Counted from the stretch's first letter, positions 15,939-23,744 are shown. The stretch: 24,046 nucleotides of DNA from Chitinophagaceae bacterium UBA7600 (GCA_002478885.1 DLKC01000078.1:1-24046); one strand, 5' to 3'. Translations and numbers: made by a program. The notes: a model not told the origin generated them from the sequence alone.

Positions 15939-16316
15939 ATGAAAGCAATACTTAACAGCATTATTCTTTTTGTTGGCGATACCAACAAGCTAAAAGAATT
16001 TTATTCAACCATATTCGGCTTTGAGGTGCTGGAAGAAATCCCCGGTCAATGGGTGTTATTGAATGCAGGAGCATGTACAATAGGTTTGCATAAAGTTGGC
16101 AAAGCGTACGAACCCGCGCCGGGTGTTTTGTTTAAGGCAGAAAGCAATACCAAAACGGTTTTCGAATTAGAAGCAGATATTGCCGGTATGCGCGAAGTAT
16201 TGTTGAAGGCAAATATCAGCATCGGTGACATTAAATCGTATGACAATTACGACTACCTGCTTTGTGATGGTGAAGATCCGGAAGGAAACGTTTTTCAGCT
16301 TAAGCAGAGAAAATAA
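15939..16316 (+). CDS. VOC (glyoxalase/bleomycin resistance-like) family protein
   Basis: 125 residues, the usual length of a single-polypeptide VOC protein. Paired beta-alpha-beta-beta-beta modules are visible: ILNSIILFVGDTNKLKEFYS...GFEVLEE...WVLLNAGACTIGLH, then KTVFELEADIAGMREVLLKA...LCDGEDPEGNVFQLKQR. The DPEGNVFQL ending is characteristic. The first metal-ligand position, usually His in the opening strand, is Asn or Ile here (LNSIILFV). A metal-dependent glyoxalase or dioxygenase activity is therefore doubtful, and a ligand-binding or sequestering role is possible. No leader, so cytoplasmic. It is convergent with the 762-residue gene, with a hairpin between them. Confidence 0.88.
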   Translation: MKAILNSIILFVGDTNKLKEFYSTIFGFEVLEEIPGQWVLLNAGACTIGLHKVGKAYEPAPGVLFKAESNTKTVFELEADIAGMREVLLKANISIGDIKSYDNYDYLLCDGEDPEGNVFQLKQRK

Positions 16317-16393
16317 CAATACTTATGCTTACAAATGATAAAGTGTGGCCTGCTTGTGAGCGATGCAGGTAAGCAGGTGCTATTGCGCAAGAA

Positions 16394-16423
16394 AAGCCCG
16401 GCTATTTTTCTAAAGCCGGGCTT
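16394..16423 (-). terminator. Hairpin terminator between convergent genes
   Basis: AAGCCCGGCT (16394-16403) and AGCCGGGCTT (16414-16423) form a perfect 10-bp stem with a 10-base loop. On the minus strand the stem is followed by TTCTTGCG, so with the TT inside the arm there is a TTTTCTT run. This suits termination of the 16465-18753 gene better than the plus-strand VOC gene. Confidence 0.75.
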
Positions 16424-16464
16424 ATACTATGATTCATTACCAATAAATCTGTTGAGTATTCCTA

Positions 16465-18753
16465 TCACCTTTTCTTAACCCCACCTGCAGGTCTTGCCGC
16501 GGGTTTTGGAGCTGGCCGGGCAGCCGGTTTTTGCACAGGCTTCTGGGCCTGGTTGAAGTTATTTGTGCGGTTATTCCCTTTGTCCCTCATTTGCATATCC
16601 CGGTTAATGGTGCCCGCTGGTGGCTTTTGACCAGGCTTTGTGTTCGGCATCCTGTTATCAGGCGCCGGCTGCTTATTATTGGTAGGTTTCCAATCTTTAG
16701 ATTTGTTGTCGCGCTGGTTTATATTACCCTTGTCATCGCGCTGGAAGACGTTACCATCCTTGTCTGCAAAAACATTGTTCTTTGTGTCTGCAGGTTTTGC
16801 AACAGGCTTGTTGTTATTGTTAATTCCCGGCTTGTTATTATTGTTGCCGATACCGCCCTTATTGTTGTTGCCAGGCCTGTTATTGTTATTTATCTTACTG
16901 CTTACATTTCCATTATTAACCTTGTTCTTTGTGGTAACACCTTGTTTGTTATTATAAAGATTGTTGCGGTTATTGCTGTTAATATTAATGTTGTTGTTAA
17001 TAGTAATATTGTTGTTGCCGTAATGATTACCACCCGGCCTTCCATAGTAGCCGCCACCGCCATAATGCGGACGATAATAAGGAGGCCTATACATTGGCGG
17101 CCCCCACCAACCACCGCCATAGCCATATCCGTAACCGCCCCCGAAGTGGAAACCAATATGCATAAACCCTACGTTGAATCCATAGCTGATAGACCAGCCT
17201 GTCCACGGGTTGTAACTGAAACCGAAACCCCAGGTACAGGGACGTGGATAATAAATGCTACCATACCACGGGCGATAATAGAAGCCCGTTCCGAACACCA
17301 CCACGGGATCTCCTTGTATATAAGCACCGAGATAGCCTGCGGTATATCCCTGTATCGTATATTCAGGAGTTACCTGGTATATATACACAAACTTGGCGCT
17401 GTATGCGGCGCTCTTTGCCGGAATGTTTTCTACGTCACGCGGCCGCTCAGTTGCAACGGCCCATGGACCTTTGGCAGAACTTCCGGTAAACCAAACACCG
17501 TTATCAAGCGCGAAGTATTTTCCTCCCGCATCTTTTAAAATGGTCAGGTTCGAATTCTCGGCAAGCTGAAGCGTGGTACCATCGATCTGGGAGAATTTGG
17601 GGTCACCGTCGTACTCCACTTTTACCGTGGCTGTTTTGCGGTCTACCTTTGCGGTCTGCGGGATCTCCGCATCTATCATTGCTTCCTCAGCCTCGTCGGT
17701 GCCGGCAACACTGGCAAGCACTTCGTCCTTGTCTGATCCCGGTGGTATATTGGAAAAATCTGCGGGCAGTTTATCTGGCTCGTTATAAGTCCACGGCCCG
17801 TTTAGTGAAGACGATTTATACCACCTGCCGGAGATAAGAATATAAATAAGACTGCTGTTCTTGTCTTTGAAAATATTATCCGTGGAGTTCGATACAAAAC
17901 TCAACGATGTGCCATCTATCGCCTTATAAGTGGCCTCTCCTTTCGATTGTATTATTTCGGCGGGAGCAGTGCTCACCACAATGGCTGTTGCCACGGGCTT
18001 TTCTGTCGGCTCTTTGCCATCATTGTTTTCTTTTTCCTGCTTTTTGATCTGGTCGTTGATCGATTTCACTTTTTTCGACATCGTTTTTTCTTCTGTCCAG
18101 CCATCGGTAACAGTCGTTGACTTATACCAGATACCACCGTTATACATATTCCATTGGTCTGCCTCCTTAAAGATCAATGCAGGCGTATTAACAACGCGGT
18201 CGGCATCGAGGTCTTTGTCCTTTTGTATTTTCGGATCACCATCAATGATCACTAGTGTAGTGGGCCTAGTAGTGTAAATGATCTTTGGCGGATCGTTGTT
18301 ATATATTTCAGCATTGGAATGATCTTTTCTTATGGTTGCCACAAGATCGTCGAGCGAAATATCCATTTCCCATTTTGGAACTTCCACCTGGAGCAACGCA
18401 ACCAGCTTATCCACTTTCTCCTGGTCGCCGTCTTTCATGCCGTTGAACTTGGCATTGGTTATTGTAATAGAGTCAATACTCGCAGTGCGGCTATCCTTGT
18501 CGGTGGAGATATATGCTTCAAAAAAGATAGCGCCAAAAACGGCATCACTCTTGGCTGTTTCATTAACCGATATGGCGCTTCGCCCGGTTATTTTATTCCC
18601 CTCAAAATTGTCTGGCTGTGGTTGATATACCGTTGCTTTCCCGCCAGTCTTAAACGGAACAACCTTGGGCCATTTTGTCTGGCCTACAGACTTTAAACCC
18701 AGGAATAACAGCAGCATAACAAGCAATACGCCGCCCTGTTTTCTACATATCAT
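16465..18753 (-). CDS. Large exported envelope protein with WYKS/GPW repeats and Asn-rich tail
   Basis: 762 residues, starting with a leader (MICRKQGGVLLVMLLLFLGL). Residues about 30-190 form a hydrophobic-poor N-terminal domain. Three copies of a short module end in a WYKS/WFTG-(x5-7)-GPW-type motif: IWYKSTTVTDGW, RWYKSSSLNGPW and VWFTGSSAKGPW. LPADFSNIPPGSDKDEVLASVAGT follows the second. Then come aromatic stretches (YTIQGYTAGYLGAYIQGDPVVVF, YNPWTGWSISYGFNVGF) and a Gly/Tyr-rich linker. The last ~170 residues are Asn-rich low complexity (NNNITINNNININSNN), ending in Lys/Ala/Pro repeats. This matches a widespread, uncharacterised group often mislabelled carbohydrate-binding family V/XII or autotransporter. 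Function unknown; the periplasm or outer surface is inferred. The basic, disordered tail might contact wall or DNA polymers, but that is speculation. Confidence 0.82.
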   Translation of the reverse strand: MICRKQGGVLLVMLLLFLGLKSVGQTKWPKVVPFKTGGKATVYQPQPDNFEGNKITGRSAISVNETAKSDAVFGAIFFEAYISTDKDSRTASIDSITITNAKFNGMKDGDQEKVDKLVALLQVEVPKWEMDISLDDLVATIRKDHSNAEIYNNDPPKIIYTTRPTTLVIIDGDPKIQKDKDLDADRVVNTPALIFKEADQWNMYNGGIWYKSTTVTDGWTEEKTMSKKVKSINDQIKKQEKENNDGKEPTEKPVATAIVVSTAPAEIIQSKGEATYKAIDGTSLSFVSNSTDNIFKDKNSSLIYILISGRWYKSSSLNGPWTYNEPDKLPADFSNIPPGSDKDEVLASVAGTDEAEEAMIDAEIPQTAKVDRKTATVKVEYDGDPKFSQIDGTTLQLAENSNLTILKDAGGKYFALDNGVWFTGSSAKGPWAVATERPRDVENIPAKSAAYSAKFVYIYQVTPEYTIQGYTAGYLGAYIQGDPVVVFGTGFYYRPWYGSIYYPRPCTWGFGFSYNPWTGWSISYGFNVGFMHIGFHFGGGYGYGYGGGWWGPPMYRPPYYRPHYGGGGYYGRPGGNHYGNNNITINNNININSNNRNNLYNNKQGVTTKNKVNNGNVSSKINNNNRPGNNNKGGIGNNNNKPGINNNNKPVAKPADTKNNVFADKDGNVFQRDDKGNINQRDNKSKDWKPTNNKQPAPDNRMPNTKPGQKPPAGTINRDMQMRDKGNNRTNNFNQAQKPVQKPAARPAPKPAARPAGGVKKR

Positions 18754-18795
18754 AGTTTGCGTTTTTATGTGATCTGATCAGTTCTTTTAAATTTA

Positions 18796-18840
18796 TGTTG
18801 GCCGGGCAAAAGTACCTGTAGCGTCTTCGTTGCGTCGCAC
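18796..18840 (-). repeat. Dispersed GTGCGACGCAA repeat, copy G
   Basis: On the plus strand TGTTGGCCGGGC (18796-18807), 21 bases, then GTTGCGTCGCAC (18829-18840). It lies 43 bases upstream of the 762-residue gene. Within the spacer, minus-strand TACTTTTG (18814-18807) fits the Bacteroidota -7 consensus, but no TTG is found at -33. A promoter role is therefore unproven. Confidence 0.8.
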
Positions 18841-18901
18841 CCTTATACTGCAAATCTATTACAGGCAAAAAAACAGCACTTATACGTTCATTTTTCGCGT
18901 T

Positions 18902-18960
18902 ACCTGCAAGCTAACACATTTCTTAATTGCAGGTCATCAATCTTCTGCGATAAATGACCT
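18902..18960 (-). other. Two overlapping, mutually exclusive hairpins
   Basis: ACCTGCAA (18902-18909) is a perfect complement of TTGCAGGT (18927-18934). The overlapping AGGTCAT (18931-18937) is a perfect complement of ATGACCT (18954-18960). In a minus-strand transcript the middle segment can pair with only one partner at a time, as in attenuator leaders. No U-tract follows. It lies between the HdeD-like gene and the gene downstream of it. Confidence 0.3.
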
Positions 18961-18975
18961 ATCCCCGCCAGCTCA

Positions 18976-19545
18976 TTAAAACTTACTGCGCATGCCGTAG
19001 GCCGGCTTTTTTACGCTGCCGGCGATCGTTTTCTTTAATATAGAAAGTATGATCAGTCCTATGCCGGCAGCCAACAATTGAAAACCTACAATCGTACTCA
19101 CCGCTATGGCGCCTGCCGCAACGTTTGATATAACGGTAAATGCAGCGATTACAGATAGCAGGCCAATAAAAAATATCACCCGTCCCAAAGCACTCCTATT
19201 CCTGTATTGCCAGCCCTGGTATATAAGCCATGCACCTGTTACGATCATCCATGTACCTAAAAGATTGGTGATAAGCTGCATGGCGAAACCAATCCGGGCC
19301 AGCAGCAAAAGGCCAAACACTGAACTGCCAATGCTCCACAGCAAACCAGAAGTTTCCCTGTTCTGTTCCCTTGTTACCAATGACCCGCCAATACCAGCAA
19401 GGCCTGCTCCGAGTATAAGAACGCTTACCCAGTACGCAATGCTTAAAAGTGTTACGCCAGGGTGACCGAATACATAAATACTTAATGCAACAAGCAGGAT
19501 TGCCTGGACGAGTATCACCCACCATTTCCCAGACATTGTTTTCAT
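18976..19545 (-). CDS. HdeD / DUF308 family membrane protein
   Basis: 189 residues with about six hydrophobic segments: WWVILVQAILLVALSIYVF, LLSIAYWVSVLILGAGLAGI, LLWSIGSSVFGLLLLARIGF, LITNLLGTWMIVTGAWLIY, VIFFIGLLSVIAAFTVI and IVGFQLLAAGIGLIILSIL. The layout and the closing basic tail fit DUF308/HdeD inner-membrane proteins, linked in E. coli to acid resistance. The role here is inference. The start MKTMSGKWW is used; the Met three codons on is also possible. It runs in the same direction as the 762-residue gene 222 bases downstream. A perfect 19-bp inverted repeat sits upstream. Confidence 0.88.
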   Translation of the reverse strand: MKTMSGKWWVILVQAILLVALSIYVFGHPGVTLLSIAYWVSVLILGAGLAGIGGSLVTREQNRETSGLLWSIGSSVFGLLLLARIGFAMQLITNLLGTWMIVTGAWLIYQGWQYRNRSALGRVIFFIGLLSVIAAFTVISNVAAGAIAVSTIVGFQLLAAGIGLIILSILKKTIAGSVKKPAYGMRSKF

Positions 19546-19644
19546 GTTGAAAAGTTTTGAGTTTTCGTTAAACCGCTATAAGCAACCAGCCAAAACAACC
19601 GGCTGTTACATCACATCCATTACAATGCGCATGAGCCTTGCTGT

Positions 19645-19687
19645 ATAACAAATCAACGGTCACTTATGGTGACCGTTGATTTGTTAT
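19645..19687 (-). terminator. Perfect 19-bp inverted repeat downstream of the arylsulfatase
   Basis: ATAACAAATCAACGGTCAC (19645-19663) and its exact reverse complement (19669-19687) flank a 5-base loop. It begins 39 bases past the sulfatase stop, so a transcription terminator or a 3'-end stabilising hairpin is the simplest reading. The usual trailing U-tract is absent on both strands; the only T-rich bases (TTTGTTAT) are inside the stem. It also lies 100-142 bases upstream of the HdeD-like start, so a protein-binding palindrome is an alternative. Confidence 0.6.
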
Positions 19688-19726
19688 GCTATATACAATT
19701 TAATGCGGCCTGCCTTGCGAATATTG

Positions 19727-22129
19727 CTACTCAGCGCCAAATGCTCTTGCAGCTTCTTTTGACAAATCGTTGTATGTTTCCTTTCCGGTGTTTACCGTAA
19801 CGAATGCAATAGTGCCGCCTTTGAACTCACCAGGAGATTTATACAATTTGCTCACGGGATCGCCACTATCGTAGCCAACACATAAGCCATCACCCACCAA
19901 TGTGAATTTGCCCACCTGCGCTTTCATAGGACCTTTTGCAACCGGCTTGCCATTAACATAAAGCTGCATGGTACCAATCGATTCCCCGTGTTCACCTGTT
20001 CTTTCCTTGTTGAACTCCATACCAAAGCTGTATTTACCAGGTGTAATTGGAGTGGGTGAAACCAACTGCTGTTGCGCAATGCCGAGGAAATTATATACGT
20101 AGTATAACTTATGATCTTTGATGAACAAACTATGCCCGCCGAATCGGGAACCATGTGCAAAGATGACACCTGATGCATTCACATCTTTGATGGTAACGCT
20201 GGAGATGATCTTGAAAGACTTGCCCCTTACATTTACAGCAACTGCTTCAGGAACTGAACTTGTATGCGGATAGTAAGTGTAACTATCCCTTACTTCTTCT
20301 TCTGTCGGGCGTTCAATTGTCAAAATTTGTGTTGCGCTGCGGTCATCGAGCGGATAAGCCTGGTTTTTCTTTGCTTCCTCATCATACAGCTTCTTCAACG
20401 CTTCTAATTTTTCAGGATTCTCTTTTGCGAGATCATTGGATTCGGAACGGTCAACATCTGTATGGTAGAGTTCCCATTTATCCTGGTCAAAATGTCCTTT
20501 ATCTGTAAGTGGTGCATGCACGGCAACTGCTTTCCAGCCATCCTGCCAAATAGCACGGGTTCCCAGCATTGTGTAGTATTGAACATGTTTTTGCGTAGGG
20601 CCATCTGGTTTAGCGCCGAATGAATACTTCATAGAAACACCTGACAAAGGAATTTGTGGTACTCCATGATAAATCGCTGGCATTTCCAATCCGCAGATAT
20701 CAAGAATAGTTGGAACCAAATCGACTGCATGGTGGTACTGGTTGCGTGTTTCGCCATGTGCCTTAATACCCTTTGGCCATGTAATCACCAAAGGACATTC
20801 TGTACCGCCGGCATAGTTTGAGTAACGTTTGAACATTTTAAAAGGCGTAGACAGCGCTGCAGCCCATCCGGTAGGATAATGCTCATAAGTATTTGGCCCG
20901 CCCAGTTCATTGATCAGCTTCATATTTTCTACCATCTCATCGGGATAGCCATTGAAAAATTTATTTTCATTTACAGAGCCGCTTGGGCTTCCTTCGCCTG
21001 AGGCCCCGTTGTCGGAACAATACATAATTATCGTGTTATCATACTGACCGGTAGCTTTAAGATGGGCGATCAACCTGCCTATCTGCACATCTGTATATTC
21101 AGAAAATGCCGCATATACTTCGCACAAACGGGAGAATAACTTCTTTTCATCTGCGGTTAGTTCATTCCATGGGCGCACGAAATCCCCGGGGGCTGCCTGG
21201 TCTGTTGGCATTGGATTAAAGTCAGTTAGTTTGGTATCTTTTGGTAAAATACCTTTTGCAATCATGCGTGGCAAAACCCATTTCCTGTAAGCATCGTAAC
21301 CATCATCAAACTTGCCTTTATATTTTGCTATATAATCTTTTGGCGCCTGGTGAGGTGCATGATTTGCCCCGGGGCAGAACCACATAAACCATGGCTTTGA
21401 AGGATTGGCAGATTTTTGGTCGCTGATCATTTTGATCGCCTGGTCTGCAAGATCTTTTGAAAGATGGTACCCTTGTTCAGGCAGGTAAGGTTGTTCAATG
21501 GCATGATTATCTTCTGTAAGATCAGGGTAGAATTGATTTGTTTCACCACCGATAAAGCCATAAAAGCGATCGTAACCTTGCTGCAATGGCCACTGGCTTT
21601 TATTAGCTCCTGCAGAAAGATCCGTTTCCGGCACATTATGATCTTTTCCCAACCAGAACGTACTCCATCCATTGTCATTTAGTATCTGTGCCATGGTTGC
21701 GGTTGCTGCCGGCAACTGGCAACTATAACCCGGAAATCCATTAGCGCCTTCTGTAATAGCGCCCATGCCATTCAGATTATGGTTACGGCCTGTATTAATG
21801 CAGGAACGGGTTGGCGAACAAAGCGCAACAGTGTGCCACTGCGTATAAGTTAAACCATCTGCGGCCAGGGCATCCAGGGTTGGCATGTTTATTCTTCCAC
21901 CATATGGAGACCATGCTGCAAGGCCGGTATCATCATAGAGAATAATCAAAATGTTCGGAGAACCTTCGGGTGCTTTCTTGCGAATGTAGGGACCCCAATC
22001 TGCTTTGGAGTCACGCACGTCTACCTTAATGTCACCTTTAAAGGCGGGCTGCTGTTGTGCCATACCGGCAAAACCAGACAGTACCAGCACTGCAATCAAC
22101 ATCAATGTTGTATTGATTTGGCATTTCAT
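19727..22129 (-). CDS. Secreted type I arylsulfatase with C-terminal beta-sandwich domain
   Basis: 800 residues, with a signal peptide (TLMLIAVLVLSGFAGMAQ). It hydrolyses sulfate esters after conversion of an active-site cysteine to formylglycine. The sulfatase signature is clear: ILYDDTG at the start of the catalytic core (Asp66-Asp67 as metal ligands), then LCSPTRSCINTGR with Cys104 in the C-x-P-T-R maturation motif. WLGKDHNVPETDLS, GANHAPHQAP and YCSDNGASGEGSPSG supply further conserved Lys, His and Asp-Asn residues. The core runs to about residue 580. The last ~190 residues (FKIISSVTIKDVNASGVIF...MQLYVNGKPVAKGP) look like a LamG/concanavalin-type beta sandwich, giving a protein longer than a minimal sulfatase (about 500-550). 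No maturation enzyme or SusC/SusD genes are nearby. The substrate is unknown. Confidence 0.94.
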   Translation of the reverse strand: MKCQINTTLMLIAVLVLSGFAGMAQQQPAFKGDIKVDVRDSKADWGPYIRKKAPEGSPNILIILYDDTGLAAWSPYGGRINMPTLDALAADGLTYTQWHTVALCSPTRSCINTGRNHNLNGMGAITEGANGFPGYSCQLPAATATMAQILNDNGWSTFWLGKDHNVPETDLSAGANKSQWPLQQGYDRFYGFIGGETNQFYPDLTEDNHAIEQPYLPEQGYHLSKDLADQAIKMISDQKSANPSKPWFMWFCPGANHAPHQAPKDYIAKYKGKFDDGYDAYRKWVLPRMIAKGILPKDTKLTDFNPMPTDQAAPGDFVRPWNELTADEKKLFSRLCEVYAAFSEYTDVQIGRLIAHLKATGQYDNTIIMYCSDNGASGEGSPSGSVNENKFFNGYPDEMVENMKLINELGGPNTYEHYPTGWAAALSTPFKMFKRYSNYAGGTECPLVITWPKGIKAHGETRNQYHHAVDLVPTILDICGLEMPAIYHGVPQIPLSGVSMKYSFGAKPDGPTQKHVQYYTMLGTRAIWQDGWKAVAVHAPLTDKGHFDQDKWELYHTDVDRSESNDLAKENPEKLEALKKLYDEEAKKNQAYPLDDRSATQILTIERPTEEEVRDSYTYYPHTSSVPEAVAVNVRGKSFKIISSVTIKDVNASGVIFAHGSRFGGHSLFIKDHKLYYVYNFLGIAQQQLVSPTPITPGKYSFGMEFNKERTGEHGESIGTMQLYVNGKPVAKGPMKAQVGKFTLVGDGLCVGYDSGDPVSKLYKSPGEFKGGTIAFVTVNTGKETYNDLSKEAARAFGAE

Positions 22130-22184
22130 TGCTTCTTAATTTATGTGTTTGAATTATTGGTTAACCGTATTAAGACTGGTTGAT

Positions 22185-22254
22185 TGGCTGTCGCACACTT
22201 TACATGGGTTACCGTTGCTTCACAGTTCTATGGGAACCTGCCCGTTGCTTCACA
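22185..22254. repeat. Three degenerate core-like sites at 29-30 base spacing upstream of the sulfatase
   Basis: GTTGCTTCACA occurs exactly twice (22214-22224 and 22244-22254), 30 bases apart, each preceded by ATGGG and a short variable stretch. A third partial site (TCGCACACTT, aligned start about 22185) is 29 bases before the first. All resemble the reverse complement of the dispersed core (GTTGCGTCGCAC). They sit 56-125 bases upstream of the sulfatase start and could be decayed repeats or regulator sites. Confidence 0.4.
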
Positions 22255-22258
22255 AGAC

Positions 22259-22554
22259 TTTTACCAGCAGGTAATAATGGAAAATCCCTCTTACCCGCAG
22301 ACAATCAGAAGGTCAAAAATAAATGAAGCAGCAAAAAAGTACGCTTAAAAAAAAGGCGGATAGAATTAACTCTACACAAACAGTTTCAATGCGTTAAATG
22401 TAAAAGTGGTATTATGTTACCCCATCAGTGCAGGCTCTTGGGTAGTGATGGAATTACGGCCTACACTTCTGCGACTGCCAATTTCTTTTAGCCAACTGCT
22501 TTTGTATGTGAGGATTTGCCGGATAGCAGAAGTGGCTTTATAACCCGCAGGGCA
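22259..22554. other. Intergenic DNA with no gene seen
   Basis: Part of the 542-base stretch 22130-22671 between the sulfatase start and the DUF1328 stop. Both strands carry only short frames with no recognisable product. The sequence has no copy of the core repeat and no convincing hairpin until the terminator at 22555. Confidence 0.5.
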
Positions 22555-22588
22555 ATAAAAAAGCCACCTGGTGATGGCTTTATTTTTC
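22555..22588 (-). terminator. Terminator downstream of the DUF1328 gene
   Basis: AAAGCCA (22560-22566) pairs with TGGCTTT (22575-22581). One more pair forms inside after a mismatch. On the minus strand the stem is followed by TTTTTTATT, a good U-tract. On the plus strand TATTTTT follows, so it may work in both directions. Confidence 0.7.
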
Positions 22589-22671
22589 GTAGGGAGCGGA
22601 TTGCTTTGGTGACTCTGTTGCTATAGCAAAGGCTTCTTCAATAAGCGATGCCTTTACGAACAATAGATATG

Positions 22672-22845
22672 CTATTTGGTTTTCCTGAAAATGGTGAAAC
22701 CCAAAATGGCAACAATAAGCCACAACGCAATAAAGATATAAAAGATGACCTTGGCGATCGATGCCGCACCTGCAGCAATGCCGGTAAATCCGAAGATACC
22801 AGCGATTATGGCGATAATAAAGAAGATCACAGCCCATCTTAACAT
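22672..22845 (-). CDS. DUF1328 / YtjA family small membrane protein
   Basis: 57 residues, ATG at 22845-22843 and TAG at 22674-22672. The protein opens [20 protein letters not shown], continues [18 protein letters not shown] and closes [19 protein letters not shown]. This is the complete two-helix layout of DUF1328, with the conserved LRWA start, GFTGIA.GAA.IAK centre and short basic tail. These proteins are small inner-membrane proteins of unknown function, found in many bacteria. The overlapping longer frame on the same strand (22580-22837) is out of frame with these motifs and is not coding. A hairpin lies just upstream of the start and a terminator 84 bases downstream, so this is a single-gene unit. 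Confidence 0.9.
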   Translation of the reverse strand: MLRWAVIFFIIAIIAGIFGFTGIAAGAASIAKVIFYIFIALWLIVAILGFTIFRKTK

Positions 22846-22860
22846 AACAAAAGATTTTAT

Positions 22861-22887
22861 GGTGAAAAGATCAGTTGACTTTTCACC
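22861..22887. promoter_or_regulatory. Inverted repeat in the DUF1328 leader or promoter region
   Basis: GGTGAAAAG (22861-22869) and CTTTTCACC (22879-22887) form a perfect 9-bp dyad with a 9-base centre, starting 16 bases upstream of the DUF1328 ATG. On the minus strand a TTTTG lies just upstream, so the dyad would overlap a promoter spacer. It could be an operator or a 5' leader hairpin; no consensus match identifies a regulator. Confidence 0.45.
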
Positions 22888-23034
22888 TGATTCAAAACCT
22901 GTGCCTGTAGCATACGGATTGTGCGGGGCAGCATTGATGGGAATTTTAAATCTCAGGTAGGCATATTATTCCACATCGGGCCATTCAGGCGGATGCAGCA
23001 TGACAAACAACGCAGTTGTTACCTGGCATCTCGT

Positions 23035-23112
23035 TTTGAGTTGCTGATAAAAGCAATGCAGTACAAGCGTGCGACGCAACCGGGCTTAATAGCGGCCCGG
23101 CTGACGGGTTCA
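23035..23112 (+). repeat. Dispersed GTGCGACGCAA repeat, copy H
   Basis: TTTTGAGTTGC (23035-23045) and GCAGTACAAGC lead into the core GTGCGACGCAAC (23069-23080). Then come 20 bases and CTGACGGGTTCA (23101-23112). CCGGGC at 23080-23085 can pair with GCCCGG at 23095-23100. It lies between the MaoC stop and the DUF1328 start. The shared upstream block with copy E shows that the repeat extends left of the core. Confidence 0.83.
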
Positions 23113-23132
23113 TAAATAAACCGCGGGAATGG

Positions 23133-23591
23133 TTATTTGAAATGATAGAGGAACAAAGCATCTCCAACGAAGGCATGCTTCGGCTGATCTTTAATTTCCA
23201 GTTGTATGAACAGCGTGGCCTTGGTAGTGCCGCGCAGGTTAATAATCGCCTTTAATGAAACCCGGCACCGCACTTCGCTGTTCACCAGCACGGGCTGCCC
23301 GAACTTCAATTGTTCTATACCGTAGTTGACTTCCATTTTAAGATTCTGCACATCGCAGATCTGCTTCCAGAAATAGGGAATAAGCGAAAGCGTGAGGTAG
23401 CCATGCGCAATGGTATGTTTAAAAGGGCTCTCCCGTTCTGCTCTTTCCACATCAACGTGAATCCACTGGTGGTCGAGCGTGGCATCGGCAAAATGGTTTA
23501 TTTGCTCCTGCGTTATTTTGTGCCAGTTGGATACGCCAATTTCTTTACCCAGGTGTGTTTCGAATTCTGCATGACTTTTTATCACTACCAT
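23133..23591 (-). CDS. MaoC-like (R)-specific enoyl hydratase family protein
   Basis: 152 residues from the ATG at 23591. An upstream in-frame Met at 23666 adds 25 residues (MVKNISTNASKSLFKKEIII...) outside the family fold. A single hot-dog domain carries the hydratase motif FADATLDHQWIHVD. Asp40 and His45 are the D-x4-H catalytic pair, followed by SPFKHTIAHGYLTLSL. This is the typical R-hydratase/NodN-like signature. Such enzymes hydrate 2-enoyl-CoA to (R)-3-hydroxyacyl-CoA. The length matches the NodN-like subgroup. Cytoplasmic, with no leader. No fatty-acid or PHA genes are adjacent, so the pathway cannot be named. Repeats flank it on both sides. Confidence 0.9.
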   Translation of the reverse strand: MVVIKSHAEFETHLGKEIGVSNWHKITQEQINHFADATLDHQWIHVDVERAERESPFKHTIAHGYLTLSLIPYFWKQICDVQNLKMEVNYGIEQLKFGQPVLVNSEVRCRVSLKAIINLRGTTKATLFIQLEIKDQPKHAFVGDALFLYHFK

Positions 23592-23744
23592 AATGCGGGC
23601 TAAGTTAATAATGATTTCTTTTTTAAATAAAGATTTTGATGCGTTAGTACTAATATTTTTTACCAACCAACCGGTACCTATTCCATTAAAACCGGTGCTT
23701 CAGGGCAGCAAGTTCTGGTTGTTATTTTTTTCCGGGCAGTGTTT

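Noticed and set aside
16531..17538. 335-codon open frame on the plus strand opposite the Asn-rich protein gene
   Set aside because: It is antisense to a low-complexity AAC/AAT- and GGC-rich coding stretch, which removes stop codons from the other strand. The product (IVVIVNSRLVIIVAD-like) is just the complement of Asn codons.
18807..18814. TACTTTTG inside repeat copy G as a promoter -7 element
   Set aside because: It fits TAnnTTTG on the minus strand, but no TTG-like -33 element lies 19-21 bases upstream, so it was not listed as a promoter.
19727..22129. Sulfatase as part of a polysaccharide utilisation locus
   Set aside because: No SusC/SusD pair, hybrid two-component regulator or sulfatase-maturation enzyme occurs in the window.
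22619..22630. Perfect 12-base palindrome TTGCTATAGCAA
   Set aside because: It is short and AT-rich, lies in the 3' region of the DUF1328 transcript, and is expected to occur by chance at this size. No partner site was seen.
22580..22837. 85-codon minus-strand frame overlapping the DUF1328 gene
   Set aside because: It is out of frame with the clear DUF1328 protein, rich in Cys/His/Tyr and without any family match.
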